NCBI GenBank assembly: GCA_020633655.1
Contig: JACKDF010000004.1
Location: forward strand, 186,001-250,000
Direction: 5' to 3'
Source of the DNA: Deferribacteres bacterium
GTDB taxonomy: Bacteria; Zhuqueibacterota; Zhuqueibacteria; Zhuqueibacterales; Geothermadaptataceae
Length of the DNA stretch: 64,000 bases
Notes under the pieces: generated by a model
What the model was told of the DNA's origin: nothing
What the model saw: the letters and a program-made list of their open reading frames with translations, nothing else
Database searches by the model: none
Part shown: positions 28,689 through 36,527 of the stretch, one piece after another
How positions within the stretch are numbered: the first letter of the stretch is position 1
Layout: every line of letters starts with the position of its first letter
Translations under genes and position numbers: made by a program

Positions 28689-29741
28689 ATGGCGGGTCCA
28701 AACAGAGAACAACTTGAGAAACGGAAACTGCAAGCGGAAATCGATAAAATTAAAGCTGAACAACGGGAAATCGAAAATCGAACAAGGTTTAAAGTTATCG
28801 CCTATCTCTTGGGGGGAATAATTGGTTCGGGGACAGTGATTTCTGTTATTTCACCTATTCTTACCAGCAAGGCTGAAAATGCAAAGATCGAAGCACAAGC
28901 CTTAAGAATGAAAAGTGAATTGGCTGAAGCTGTTAATGATACCACAAAACGAAAACTTATACTAGAATCTCAAAAATTGGAAAGGGATAAACAGAGCTTG
29001 CTGGTTGCCAATGATTCTATAAAAACCGTACAGGATCAACTTATTAAACAAAAAGAAGTATTGCAGACAAGGTTTGCCAAGCTAAACAAAGAATATCTAG
29101 CACTTGCAGTTCAATCTCAACGAACCGAGAAGGAAAAACATAAATTTCAATCTTTGGCTATACAGGCGGACCAGGCAAAAGATTCATTAACCGCACAAAT
29201 TAATGATTTACGAGCCCAAAGGCGGGTGACAGAGAAACGGGGCGAGGATATAGCGAGTAAAGATTTTTCTGTGGATGATGGTAGGTTTTTATCCGTTGAC
29301 GAATCAAAGCGCATGATTATTGACAAAGACTTTTTTGATCGTAACTTGAACCCGGATGGCAAGGGGATAATGCATAAATACGAATACCGAGCGAACGGTG
29401 AAATTGTGTTTGATGGCGCGACTAGTTTGTGTTGGCAGCAATCAGGTTCAAAGGATCGTATGTCGTTTTCTGATGCTCAAGAGTATATAGCGGATTTGAA
29501 TCGTCTGAAAGTCGGAGGATATTCTGATTGGCGCTTGCCGAAACTGGTAGAAGTGATGAGTTTGATGGAATCGAGAAAGAAAGGTGATCTATATATTGAC
29601 TCGATTTTTGATAAAACGCAGAAATGGATTTGGACTGCTGATTTATACTCGACTTCGCGACCGTGGGACGTCGATTTTTACGGTGGCTATTGCGTTATTT
29701 ACGGTCCCTTTGGGGGTAACTATGTCCGAGCCGTTCATTAA
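28689..29741 (+). CDS. Membrane-anchored coiled-coil protein with C-terminal DUF1566 (Lcl) domain
   Basis: About 350 residues. A basic, helical N-terminus is followed by one membrane helix (VIAYLLGGIIGSGTVISVIS, about residues 36-56), a long coiled coil (about 65-195) and a DUF1566/Lcl C-type-lectin-like domain (about 220-350; LCWQQSGSKDRMSFSDAQEY, GGYSDWRLPKLVEVM, WIWTADLYSTSRPWDVDFY, ending NYVRAVH). The family is found in surface adhesins and as a target domain of diversity-generating retroelements. No reverse transcriptase or template repeat is seen here. ATG 28689 is chosen over a longer frame (28605) whose first 28 residues look non-native; the ribosome site is weak in both. Function unknown. 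Confidence 0.6.
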   Translation: MAGPNREQLEKRKLQAEIDKIKAEQREIENRTRFKVIAYLLGGIIGSGTVISVISPILTSKAENAKIEAQALRMKSELAEAVNDTTKRKLILESQKLERDKQSLLVANDSIKTVQDQLIKQKEVLQTRFAKLNKEYLALAVQSQRTEKEKHKFQSLAIQADQAKDSLTAQINDLRAQRRVTEKRGEDIASKDFSVDDGRFLSVDESKRMIIDKDFFDRNLNPDGKGIMHKYEYRANGEIVFDGATSLCWQQSGSKDRMSFSDAQEYIADLNRLKVGGYSDWRLPKLVEVMSLMESRKKGDLYIDSIFDKTQKWIWTADLYSTSRPWDVDFYGGYCVIYGPFGGNYVRAVH

Positions 29742-29866
29742 CGACATTGAATCTTTGATAATTTGAATTTTTTGATCCTGCGTCCTTTATAGTTTCCACG
29801 AGATTAAGCTCGGGACTCAAATTGAAAACCCGCGAAGCGGGTCGAAAAATATTTTGCGAACCAAAA

Positions 29867-29947
29867 AATGTGCGACGCACTTCATTTCGAGGCGAACGGG
29901 GGATTATTGCATTACTTCACTTTTAACACGTAAAGTGCGTCGCACAT
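29867..29947. repeat. Long-looped palindrome, GTGCGACGCAC arms
   Basis: AATGTGCGACGCACTT (29867-29882) pairs with AAGTGCGTCGCACAT (29933-29947). Each arm is itself a near-palindrome. The design matches the element at 34623-34674, with a different three-base core. The remainder of 29742-30017 shows no gene. Confidence 0.6.
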
Positions 29948-30017
29948 GGCGCTTTAATTGAGCTTGGTCACAGGCACTCCGCCGGGGACAACGCACATTA
30001 ATTTCCCCCCTTTGTTG

Positions 30018-30749
30018 TTATTTTTCTTCAGCCGGCATAATAAAGAGTTCATCCGGGATATCGCTGTTTAGCTCGATATTATCGAAAACAAAAGACATTT
30101 TTTGCGCACCCAGTACTTCAAGTGAATGCGGGTAAAACAGGCCATCGATTTCTTCGTAGTCGCCCAGCTTGACCGTGATCGTCATTTGTTGTTCCGGTGT
30201 TTTGACCGGCACTTCGGTTCCCATAAGCAGATTGGTATCTTTATCGATATAAAAAAGCACTTGCTGGCTGTCGGGCCGGGTTGCCTGCAATTTATAACTG
30301 TTCATGCCTTCAAATTCCGCCATGCCGACAAATTCCAGTGCCACGCCGTTTTCCTTGTAATTCACTAACTCACCATCGAACTGTGCTTGCTGGATTACCT
30401 GTTTTGCCTGATCACCGGTCAATGCGGTTGGTTTGATCATTCCCATCATTGGATTTTGCATCCAGGCGACATTGCCATCGTAGGCCTGAACGATTTTTTG
30501 ACCCTGAAAACTCATTTCAGAAATCCACTTGTTGGGACGTTTTTTCTTTATCGAAACCTGCAGTTCAGCATTGCCCATAGGTGTTGCAAAAACACCTTCC
30601 TGAATAATCGTATTCACGGATTTAAGCTTATCCAAGCCTCCGAGGGCGTCGTAATATTTTACGAGTATTTCATCAACTGTTTGTGCACCGAGATTCACGA
30701 CAAGTGCAAAAAAAATCGCGCCGGGTAACCAAAATCTTTTCATCTGCAT
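30018..30749 (-). CDS. Periplasmic LolA-like outer-membrane lipoprotein-sorting protein
   Basis: 243 residues on the minus strand. A signal peptide (FWLPGAIFFALVVNLGAQ) precedes a single LolA/LppX-like half-barrel (YYDALGGLDKLKSVNTI, KKKRPNKWISEMSFQG, DGNVAWMQNPMMGM, NLLMGTEVPVKTPEQQ, then YPHSLEVLGAQKMSF). Proteins of this fold carry lipids or lipoproteins across the periplasm; the family here is only broadly LolA-like and is common near zinc-protease genes. No partner genes are next to it. It is divergent from the trp operon. Confidence 0.6.
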   Translation of the reverse strand: MQMKRFWLPGAIFFALVVNLGAQTVDEILVKYYDALGGLDKLKSVNTIIQEGVFATPMGNAELQVSIKKKRPNKWISEMSFQGQKIVQAYDGNVAWMQNPMMGMIKPTALTGDQAKQVIQQAQFDGELVNYKENGVALEFVGMAEFEGMNSYKLQATRPDSQQVLFYIDKDTNLLMGTEVPVKTPEQQMTITVKLGDYEEIDGLFYPHSLEVLGAQKMSFVFDNIELNSDIPDELFIMPAEEK

Positions 30750-30963
30750 TTTCCTTTTTGAATTTTAAACAATCCCTAAATTTCCGTCATAATAAGAATT
30801 TATGGGGACGATACCAAGCGTTTTTCTCGCGGCGAAGAGCAGGTTTTATTGGCTAAATCCTTTTTCGATAGCCTCGGAAGGGTGCTAGTGTAATTGGACA
30901 GTCCGTCATGTGGAAATTGATCGATGGATTTGAATATTGATTCTTGTTTCCCCATTTTCTTTC
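30750..30963. other. Divergent intergenic region upstream of the trp promoter
   Basis: About 214 bp between the LolA-like gene and the trp promoter. I see no gene or repeat here. Confidence 0.4.
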
Positions 30964-30992
30964 TTGACACAGTAATGAATAATTATTATCTT
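30964..30992 (+). promoter_or_regulatory. Promoter for the aromatic amino-acid supraoperon
   Basis: TTGACA at 30964-30969 and TATCTT at 30987-30992 with a 17-bp spacer. The same pair with a 16-bp spacer serves the tRNA cluster (47001-47028). The expected transcript begins about 35 bp before the leader ORF. Confidence 0.7.
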
Positions 30993-31033
30993 CACCGCAA
31001 TTTAATTCAAAAATTTTAAGAGACAGTGCAAAA

Positions 31034-31129
31034 ATGACTATTCTGTTTTCCGCTTCCAGCAACTTTTATTGGTTTTTTATCTGGTATTATTATGGCAGAA
31101 GTGGGAAAGTTCTATCACGATTTCGCTGA
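31034..31129 (+). CDS. Aromatic-rich leader peptide (putative trp/Phe/Tyr attenuator leader)
   Basis: A 31-codon ORF, ATG 31034 to TGA 31127. Residues 11-20 read FYWFFIWYYY: three Phe, two Trp, four Tyr and one Ile. It lies between the promoter and a strong terminator (31151-31190) and ahead of trpE, so it has the order of a classical attenuation leader. A short AAGAGA sequence 10 nt upstream of the ATG is a weak ribosome site. Most known trp leaders have only Trp codons; one that mixes all three aromatics would let the operon respond to general aromatic starvation. This is inference. Confidence 0.8.
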   Translation: MTILFSASSNFYWFFIWYYYGRSGKVLSRFR

Positions 31130-31150
31130 TTATAAAATCAAAAAATAGAT

Positions 31151-31190
31151 AAAAATCCCACCCAAGTTGAACCCGGTGGGATTTTTTTTT
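31151..31190 (+). terminator. Attenuator terminator upstream of trpE
   Basis: A perfect 12-bp stem AAAAATCCCACC (31151-31162) / GGTGGGATTTTT (31175-31186) with a 12-nt loop and nine T residues (31182-31190). The 5' arm word TCCCAC (31156-31161) can alternatively pair with GTGGGA (31101-31106) in the leader ORF, a candidate antiterminator. Also, AACTTT (31061-31066) can pair with AAAGTT (31106-31111). The alternatives are short and were found by eye; no folding was run. Confidence 0.75.
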
Positions 31191-31310
31191 GCACTTTGTA
31201 TTTAATTGATTCACCTGGAATCTCCTTTTCTTTTGTCATTTTGCTGTCGCCGGCCTTTGGCTCCGAATGCATTTGTCGGGAATCCACGCTGGATTAAGAT
31301 AAAAAAATGG

Positions 31311-31335
31311 ATTCCGGCTTAAAGCATGCCGGAAT
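31311..31335. repeat. Short palindrome ATTCCGGC..GCCGGAAT in trpE 5' region
   Basis: ATTCCGGC (31311-31318) and GCCGGAAT (31328-31335) form a hairpin 53 bp ahead of the trpE ATG. Similar words (ATGCCGG, ATTCCGG, CCGGAATGAC) occur in the element at 34695-34838. Confidence 0.45.
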
Positions 31336-31387
31336 GACGACAAAAGTGAATTTCCAGGGTGGATACCTAGAATGGTTTTTCATATTC

Positions 31388-32872
31388 ATGCAAATTCAAC
31401 CACAAACTTTCGCCGAATTCCAGCAACAAGCACTGCATGGCAATGTCATTCCGGTTGCTGAAAGTATTTTGGCGGACGTACTGACTCCGGTGTCCGCTTT
31501 TCTTCGCTTATGTAAAAATGACGAAGATGGATTTCTTCTCGAATCCGTCGATGGTGGAGAAAAAGTTGCGCGCTATTCGTTTCTCGGCCACCATCCACGC
31601 CAATGGATTCAATCTTCCGGCCGTACCGTGACCATCCGCAGCGAGGCAGGTGAACAAACTCTGGATGTTGACATTTTTTCTTACCTGAAATCCTTATTCC
31701 AAAAATATACATTTGTGGACCGACCCGACTTGCCACGATTCTCCGGAGGCACGGTGGGATTCTTTGGCTACGATACCGTGCGCTTAATCGAGGAATTACC
31801 GGAGCAGAATCCCATACCCGAAAATCAAATCGAAGCTTCCTTCGGACTTTATGACACCGTTCTCGCCTTTGATCATCTACGCCAGCAAATCATCATCATT
31901 GCCAATGCTCTTCTCGAAGATGGTGTTTCTTTGCGTTCTGCCTACGATGATGCCCTGCAGCGCATTCATGATACACGCGAAGCACTGCGCAGGCCGGTGA
32001 ACACGAGCAGCCAGCCGGCCAACATACACGCCGATGTCAACTCCAATTTTCGCAAACAGGACTTTTGCACGGCGGTGGAAACAGCCAAAGAATACATCCG
32101 TGCTGGTGATATTTTTCAGGTTGTCCTTTCGCAGCGATATTCCCGCAAAATTGCCGCTGAGCCATTTGATATCTATCGTGCATTGCGCTTAATCAATCCT
32201 TCACCATATTTGTTTTTTGTACAGAATCAGGGGCTGTCGATCATTGGCGCCAGTCCTGAACTGCTTGTTCGCATTGAAGACCGTGAAGTAACCGTGCGAC
32301 CGATCGCCGGTACGCGACCGCGTGGAAAGACGATTGAGGAAGACTTGCGCCTCGAAAAAGAGCTGCTGGCTGACGAAAAAGAGCGCGCAGAACACGTGAT
32401 GCTTATGGACTTGGGCCGTAACGACATCGGACGTGTAGCGCAATTCGGCACCGTGAATGTTACCGACAATATGATCATTGAGCGTTATAGCCATGTGATG
32501 CACATCGTTTCCGAAGTGCGTGGGACACTGCGTCCCGAGTTTGACGCCATCGATGCATTTAAAGCGTGTTTTCCTGCGGGAACGCTGAGCGGCGCGCCAA
32601 AGGTACGGGCGATGGAAATTATTGAAGAGTTGGAGCCGGAACGGCGTGGCGTGTATGGCGGTGCCCTTGGTTACATCGATTTTTCAGGAAATCTCGATAC
32701 GTGCATCGCTATTCGTACGCTGGAAGTACGGGATGGCGTGGCGCATTTTCAGGCCGGTGCCGGGATTGTTGCCGATTCGGTGCCGGAGCGGGAATTTGAA
32801 GAAACCGTGCACAAATCCAATGCAGTTCGCTCGGCCATTGCCATCGCTGAAGGGGGATTGGACAGCCTATGA
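31388..32872 (+). CDS. trpE: Anthranilate synthase component I
   Basis: 494 residues. It makes anthranilate from chorismate, using ammonia from TrpG. The chorismate-binding core carries GDIFQVVLSQRYSR, IAGTRPRGKTIEEDLRLE, LMDLGRNDIGRV, FPAGTLSGAPKVRAMEII and QAGAGIVADSVPEREFEE, all typical. The N-terminal regulatory domain contains the LLESVDGGEKVARYSFLG region linked to tryptophan inhibition in this family. ATG 31388 fits the family start. A longer frame from 31307 would add residues encoded by the hairpin repeat and is rejected. First structural gene of the supraoperon; it overlaps trpG by 4 bp. Confidence 0.96.
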   Translation: MQIQPQTFAEFQQQALHGNVIPVAESILADVLTPVSAFLRLCKNDEDGFLLESVDGGEKVARYSFLGHHPRQWIQSSGRTVTIRSEAGEQTLDVDIFSYLKSLFQKYTFVDRPDLPRFSGGTVGFFGYDTVRLIEELPEQNPIPENQIEASFGLYDTVLAFDHLRQQIIIIANALLEDGVSLRSAYDDALQRIHDTREALRRPVNTSSQPANIHADVNSNFRKQDFCTAVETAKEYIRAGDIFQVVLSQRYSRKIAAEPFDIYRALRLINPSPYLFFVQNQGLSIIGASPELLVRIEDREVTVRPIAGTRPRGKTIEEDLRLEKELLADEKERAEHVMLMDLGRNDIGRVAQFGTVNVTDNMIIERYSHVMHIVSEVRGTLRPEFDAIDAFKACFPAGTLSGAPKVRAMEIIEELEPERRGVYGGALGYIDFSGNLDTCIAIRTLEVRDGVAHFQAGAGIVADSVPEREFEETVHKSNAVRSAIAIAEGGLDSL

Positions 32873-33465
32873 AAAAGCCCGTAAAAATACTCGTAATCGA
32901 TAATTTTGATAGTTTTACCTACAATCTCGTTCAGTATTTGGGCGAATTGGGTGCTGAGCTTGAGGTTTACCGCAATACTCAAATTACAATCGAGCAAATT
33001 CGTGATAAAAATCCGGATGGGATTTTGCTCTCTCCTGGACCAGGGGTTCCGGATACTGCCGGTATTACCCTGGAAACGATCACGGCTTTTGCCGGTGAAA
33101 TTCCCATTCTTGGTGTATGCCTCGGGCATCAGGCCATCGGGCAGGCCTTTGGTGGTGATGTCGTTCGAGCACCGGAGCTGATGCACGGCAAAGTTTCGGA
33201 GATTTTTCACAACAACAAATCGATTTTCGCCTCTATCCCAAGTCCGTTCACCGCGACGCGCTATCATTCATTGATCGTAGAAGAGAAAACACTGCCAACA
33301 TGCCTGCACATTACTGCACGAACAGAAAACGGTCTTATTATGGGACTGGAACACGAGTCACTACCGGTTTACGGCGTGCAGTTTCACCCGGAATCGATTT
33401 TGACGGAGAGCGGGAAACGTATTTTGCAGAATTATTTGGATAAAGTCGGAGATGGAAATCAATAA
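32869..33465 (+). CDS. trpG: Anthranilate synthase component II (glutamine amidotransferase)
   Basis: 198 residues, a class I amidotransferase with the nucleophile motif ILGVCLGHQAIGQAFGG and the C-terminal His-Glu in VQFHPESILT. It supplies ammonia to TrpE; no fused TrpD domain. The start codon overlaps the trpE stop (ATGA), so translation is coupled. The stop codon lies inside the palindromic repeat that fills the gap before trpD. It could also serve as PabA for folate, as in many bacteria; no separate pabA is in the window. Confidence 0.95.
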   Translation: MKKPVKILVIDNFDSFTYNLVQYLGELGAELEVYRNTQITIEQIRDKNPDGILLSPGPGVPDTAGITLETITAFAGEIPILGVCLGHQAIGQAFGGDVVRAPELMHGKVSEIFHNNKSIFASIPSPFTATRYHSLIVEEKTLPTCLHITARTENGLIMGLEHESLPVYGVQFHPESILTESGKRILQNYLDKVGDGNQ

Positions 33466-33549
33466 TCAACAAACAACGCTCAACACTCAATTTTCAAGTT
33501 TTCTGTTTATATTTTATTTGAAAATTGAGCATTGTCTGTTGATTATTGA
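33459..33549. repeat. Long imperfect hairpin between trpG and trpD
   Basis: The 33459-33497 arm begins TCAATAATCAACAAACAACG and ends TTTTCAA. It pairs with the 33518-33549 arm, which begins TTGAAAATTGAGC. One arm has a 7-base extra segment. The left arm starts within the last two codons of trpG and supplies its stop codon. Confidence 0.75.
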
Positions 33550-33596
33550 ATGTTGATTTTTTCCCACATTTGGTTTACGAAAAATTGGAGATTAGT

Positions 33597-34613
33597 ATGC
33601 TAAAATCCGCCATAAGTAAAGCCATCGATTTTCATAATCTATCCCGTCAGGATGCATTCGATGCCATGCACATCATCATGTCCGGCCAGGCATCGGAAAC
33701 GCAAATAGCGGCTTTTCTTGTTGCCATGCGTATGAAGAAAGAAACCGTCGACGAGATCACCGGATTCGCAGATTGCATGCGGCAGCACGCCACGCCGGTG
33801 AAAATTGATCTGGATGCAAATCCAATCGACATCGTCGGCACCGGTGGAGATGGCAAGCATACTTTTAATATATCCACAGTCTCAGCAATCGTGATCGCCG
33901 GGGCTGGTGTGCCGGTGGCAAAGCACGGCAATCGCAGTGTTTCCAGCAAATGCGGCAGCGCTGATGTTTTGGCGGAACTCGGTGTGAAAACTGATCTCAA
34001 TGCCGATCAAATGGCACAATGTGTGGCCGAAGCTGGTATCGCGTTTCTTTTTGCACCGATGTTGCATCCCGCAATGAAATACGCTATTGGTCCACGGCGG
34101 GAGTTGGCAGCACGCACGGTTTTCAATATTCTTGGTCCGATCACGAATCCTGCTGGTGTGAAAAGGCAAGTCATTGGTGTATACGATGCCGCGCTTATGC
34201 GTCCGCTGGCGGATGTGTTGCAGGCATTGGGCTCGGAGCACATTCTGCTCGTGCATAGCGACGACGGATTGGATGAAATCTCTCTCGCTGCACCGACGAA
34301 AGTGGTGGAATTAAAAAATAATGAAATCAGCGAGTACAAAATTAAACCTGAAGATTTTAATATATCACGCAACTATGGCACTATCATCGGAGCGGATGCA
34401 GCGGAAAATGCACGCATTGCCACGGGTGTGCTCAATGGTGAAGATGGTCCAGCTCGGGGTATCGTTTTGCTGAATTCCGCTGCAGGATTGTATGTGAGTG
34501 GCCGTGTGCAGAATTTGATGGCGGGTGTACAAAAAGCAGCTGAAAGTATAGATTCCGGTGCGGCGACGAAAAAGTTGGATCAATTGGTTGAAGTTTCGAA
34601 TTCGATTAAATGA
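33597..34613 (+). CDS. trpD: Anthranilate phosphoribosyltransferase
   Basis: 338 residues. It joins anthranilate and PRPP. The PRPP loop is IVGTGGDGKHTFNIST (about residues 78-93), the NRSVSSKCGSAD motif binds anthranilate and PRPP, and GPITNPAG is also typical. Stand-alone, not fused to trpG. ATG 33597 is chosen: GGAG is 6 nt upstream, while a longer frame (33546) has no ribosome site and begins within the hairpin repeat. Separated from trpG and trpC by repeats. Confidence 0.95.
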   Translation: MLKSAISKAIDFHNLSRQDAFDAMHIIMSGQASETQIAAFLVAMRMKKETVDEITGFADCMRQHATPVKIDLDANPIDIVGTGGDGKHTFNISTVSAIVIAGAGVPVAKHGNRSVSSKCGSADVLAELGVKTDLNADQMAQCVAEAGIAFLFAPMLHPAMKYAIGPRRELAARTVFNILGPITNPAGVKRQVIGVYDAALMRPLADVLQALGSEHILLVHSDDGLDEISLAAPTKVVELKNNEISEYKIKPEDFNISRNYGTIIGADAAENARIATGVLNGEDGPARGIVLLNSAAGLYVSGRVQNLMAGVQKAAESIDSGAATKKLDQLVEVSNSIK

Positions 34614-34622
34614 ACGGTAGAA

Positions 34623-34674
34623 AATGTGCCAGGCACTTCCCGTGTTTTGCACAATTTAAAGTGCCTGGCACATT
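34623..34674. repeat. Double palindrome, GTGCCAGGCAC arms, trpD-trpC gap
   Basis: AATGTGCCAGGCACTT (34623-34638) pairs with AAGTGCCTGGCACATT (34659-34674), a perfect 16-bp stem; each arm is also a near-palindrome. It begins 10 bp after the trpD stop. The same scaffold with core GAC/GTC occurs at 29867-29947. Confidence 0.75.
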
Positions 34675-34694
34675 CATGGTAGAAGGCTAAGGCA

Positions 34695-34838
34695 GTCATG
34701 CCGGTTTGCGCTTTTTGCAATACCGGCATCTCATAGATGAATAAGACACATTGTTGTTCTCGTATTAAAAAACAGGATATTACGGCAATAATGAGGAGAT
34801 TCCGGTATTTTGCTGGGAAGCGCAAAAACCGGAATGAC
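34695..34838. repeat. 144-bp element with about 40-bp terminal inverted repeats, trpD-trpC gap
   Basis: The left end GTCATGCCGGTTTGCGCTTT with its continuation to CATCTC (34695-34732) is an imperfect inverted match to the right end from GAGATTCCGG (34796) to AATGAC (34838). The centre carries no ORF. The shape is that of a small non-autonomous mobile element. No target duplication is evident. Confidence 0.65.
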
Positions 34839-34898
34839 ATGGTTATAATTGAATAAACATCTGGACTTGATGAGATATAAATAAGTACGATCAAAACG

Positions 34899-35714
34899 AT
34901 GAAATCAAACATTCTCCACAAAATTTTAGCCCACAAAAAAAACGAAGTCGAAGCCCAGCGCAAAAAAGTACAACTGGAGGAACTTCGCGAACGCGTGAAG
35001 ACTACAGATGCCCCACGATCGTTGGCAGCAGCATTGAAGGCCACACCGCAATTGGCTGTGATTGCGGAAGTCAAAAAAGGCTCGCCTTCAGCTGGTACGA
35101 TTCGCCCGAATTTTAATCCGGTGGAGATCGCACAACAATACGCTGCAAACGGCGCCGATGCGTTGTCCGTACTCACAGATGAGCATTTTTTTCAAGGCCA
35201 CCTCGATTACATCGCTGCGATTCGACCACATGTGGACGTTCCCATTTTACGAAAAGAATTTATAATCGACGAGTACCAGCTTTACGAAGCCCGAGCCGCT
35301 GGCGCTGACGCCGTGTTGCTCATCGTTGCTGCATTAAAACAAAGCGAACTGGAGCAATTTTTATTCATCACGGATAAATTAAAAATGCAGGCCATCGTGG
35401 AAGTGCACAACGAGAAGGAAATGGAACGCGCCCTGCAAGCCGGTGCAGCAATTGTCGGCATCAACAACCGCAATCTCGAAACTTTTGAAATCGATCTCGG
35501 AGTCACTGAGCGGTTGGCGCCAATAGCTGGTAATGACATCGTGCTGGTGGGGGAGAGTGGCATTTCTAAGTGGGATGATTTGCAACGCATGGCCGCTGCT
35601 GGTGTTGATGCAGTGCTTGTTGGCAGTCATTTTATGCGGCAGGATGATCCGGGTGAGGCGTTGGCGGCGTTTAAGAAAGGAATTTCCCATCCTTGGAGGG
35701 GACGAAAAGAATAA
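34899..35714 (+). CDS. trpC: Indole-3-glycerol-phosphate synthase
   Basis: 271 residues of TIM-barrel fold. It closes the indole ring of CdRP. Family motifs include AVIAEVKKGSPSAG, the YAANGADALSVLTDEHFF segment, PILRKEFIIDEYQ, VGINNRNLETF and LVGESGISKWDDL, all with the expected Lys, Glu and Asn residues. It is not fused to trpF. The family's normal end (DDPGEALAAF) is followed by about ten extra residues (ISHPWRGRKE) encoded by the left end of a 145-bp inverted-repeat element, so the 3' end was probably replaced by that insertion. Confidence 0.95.
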   Translation: MKSNILHKILAHKKNEVEAQRKKVQLEELRERVKTTDAPRSLAAALKATPQLAVIAEVKKGSPSAGTIRPNFNPVEIAQQYAANGADALSVLTDEHFFQGHLDYIAAIRPHVDVPILRKEFIIDEYQLYEARAAGADAVLLIVAALKQSELEQFLFITDKLKMQAIVEVHNEKEMERALQAGAAIVGINNRNLETFEIDLGVTERLAPIAGNDIVLVGESGISKWDDLQRMAAAGVDAVLVGSHFMRQDDPGEALAAFKKGISHPWRGRKE

Positions 35715-35839
35715 AATGCATCGCATTTTTATTCTTTTCAGGGGTGGGTTCGTTGGAATTGTTCGTGAACGAAGGAAAAGCGGACCCACCCCTGAAATAT
35801 AAAGAGTCGCTTTGCGCTCATTATATTTCTGTCCCCTCC
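35695..35839. repeat. 145-bp element with about 55-bp terminal inverted repeats spanning the trpC 3' end
   Basis: Ends GGAGGGGAC (35695-35703) and GTCCCCTCC (35831-35839) are inverted. An inner perfect pair TTTCAGGGGTGGGT (35736-35749) / ACCCACCCCTGAAA (35784-35797) continues the symmetry. Each arm contains its own small hairpin. The left arm encodes the last residues and stop of trpC. Confidence 0.75.
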
Positions 35840-35861
35840 CCTGGAGTGGATTTTTAAAATC

Positions 35862-36527
35862 ATGCTTAGAATAAAAGTTTGCGGCATTACACGAAAAAGT
35901 GATGCAGAAAAAGCAGTTGAATTGGGAGCTGATGCACTGGGATTTATATTTTATCCGCATAGTCCGAGATTTATTCATCCCATGGATGCATGGGATATTG
36001 CAAGGAAATTACCAGAAAATATCACTAAGGTGGCGGTCGTTGTCGTGCCAGATCCGGAGACAGTTGCTTTCATTAAACATGATTTTAATTTTGATGTATT
36101 GCAGATTCATGGTGCGCTGACACCGGAATATTTGCTTTGTTTACGAGTTTATTCCATCGTACCTGCATTGCAAGTTGGTGACGATTTTTCGATCGATCAA
36201 ATAGTAAAACTAAAAACATCAACGGGTGCATTTTTGCTGGATACATTTAAGAAAGGCGAATACGGAGGCACAGGTGCCAGTTTCGATTGGTCTCAAGCGT
36301 ATAAAGCAAAGCAGCACGCACGCATCATTTTAGCCGGTGGACTGAATCCGGAGAACATAAATAAAGCAGTAGAAACAGTAAAACCCTATGCCGTCGATTT
36401 GAACAGTGGCGTCGAATCGAGTCCCGGCATTAAAGACCACGAAAAATTGCAAGACATCTTTCATAAATTAAAGGAATACAGACGTGACTGGCAACCAGAT
36501 CCCCCAAAAGCTTACCCAATGGCCTGA
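35862..36527 (+). CDS. trpF: Phosphoribosylanthranilate isomerase
   Basis: 221 residues of TIM-barrel fold. The catalytic Cys is in [12 protein letters not shown] (about residue 7), and the Asp general acid is in [24 protein letters not shown] and [15 protein letters not shown] bind the phosphate. It converts PRA to CdRP. Its 3' end overlaps the trpB start by 44 bp in another frame, so the two are translated together. Confidence 0.94.
   Translation: MLRIKVCGITRKSDAEKAVELGADALGFIFYPHSPRFIHPMDAWDIARKLPENITKVAVVVVPDPETVAFIKHDFNFDVLQIHGALTPEYLLCLRVYSIVPALQVGDDFSIDQIVKLKTSTGAFLLDTFKKGEYGGTGASFDWSQAYKAKQHARIILAGGLNPENINKAVETVKPYAVDLNSGVESSPGIKDHEKLQDIFHKLKEYRRDWQPDPPKAYPMA

Noticed and set aside
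29620..29741. Variable repeat of a diversity-generating retroelement
   Set aside because: No template repeat or reverse transcriptase in the window; kept only as a check.
31307..31387. N-terminal extension of trpE from 31307
   Set aside because: It would encode the palindrome at 31311-31335 and does not resemble the TrpE family start at 31388.
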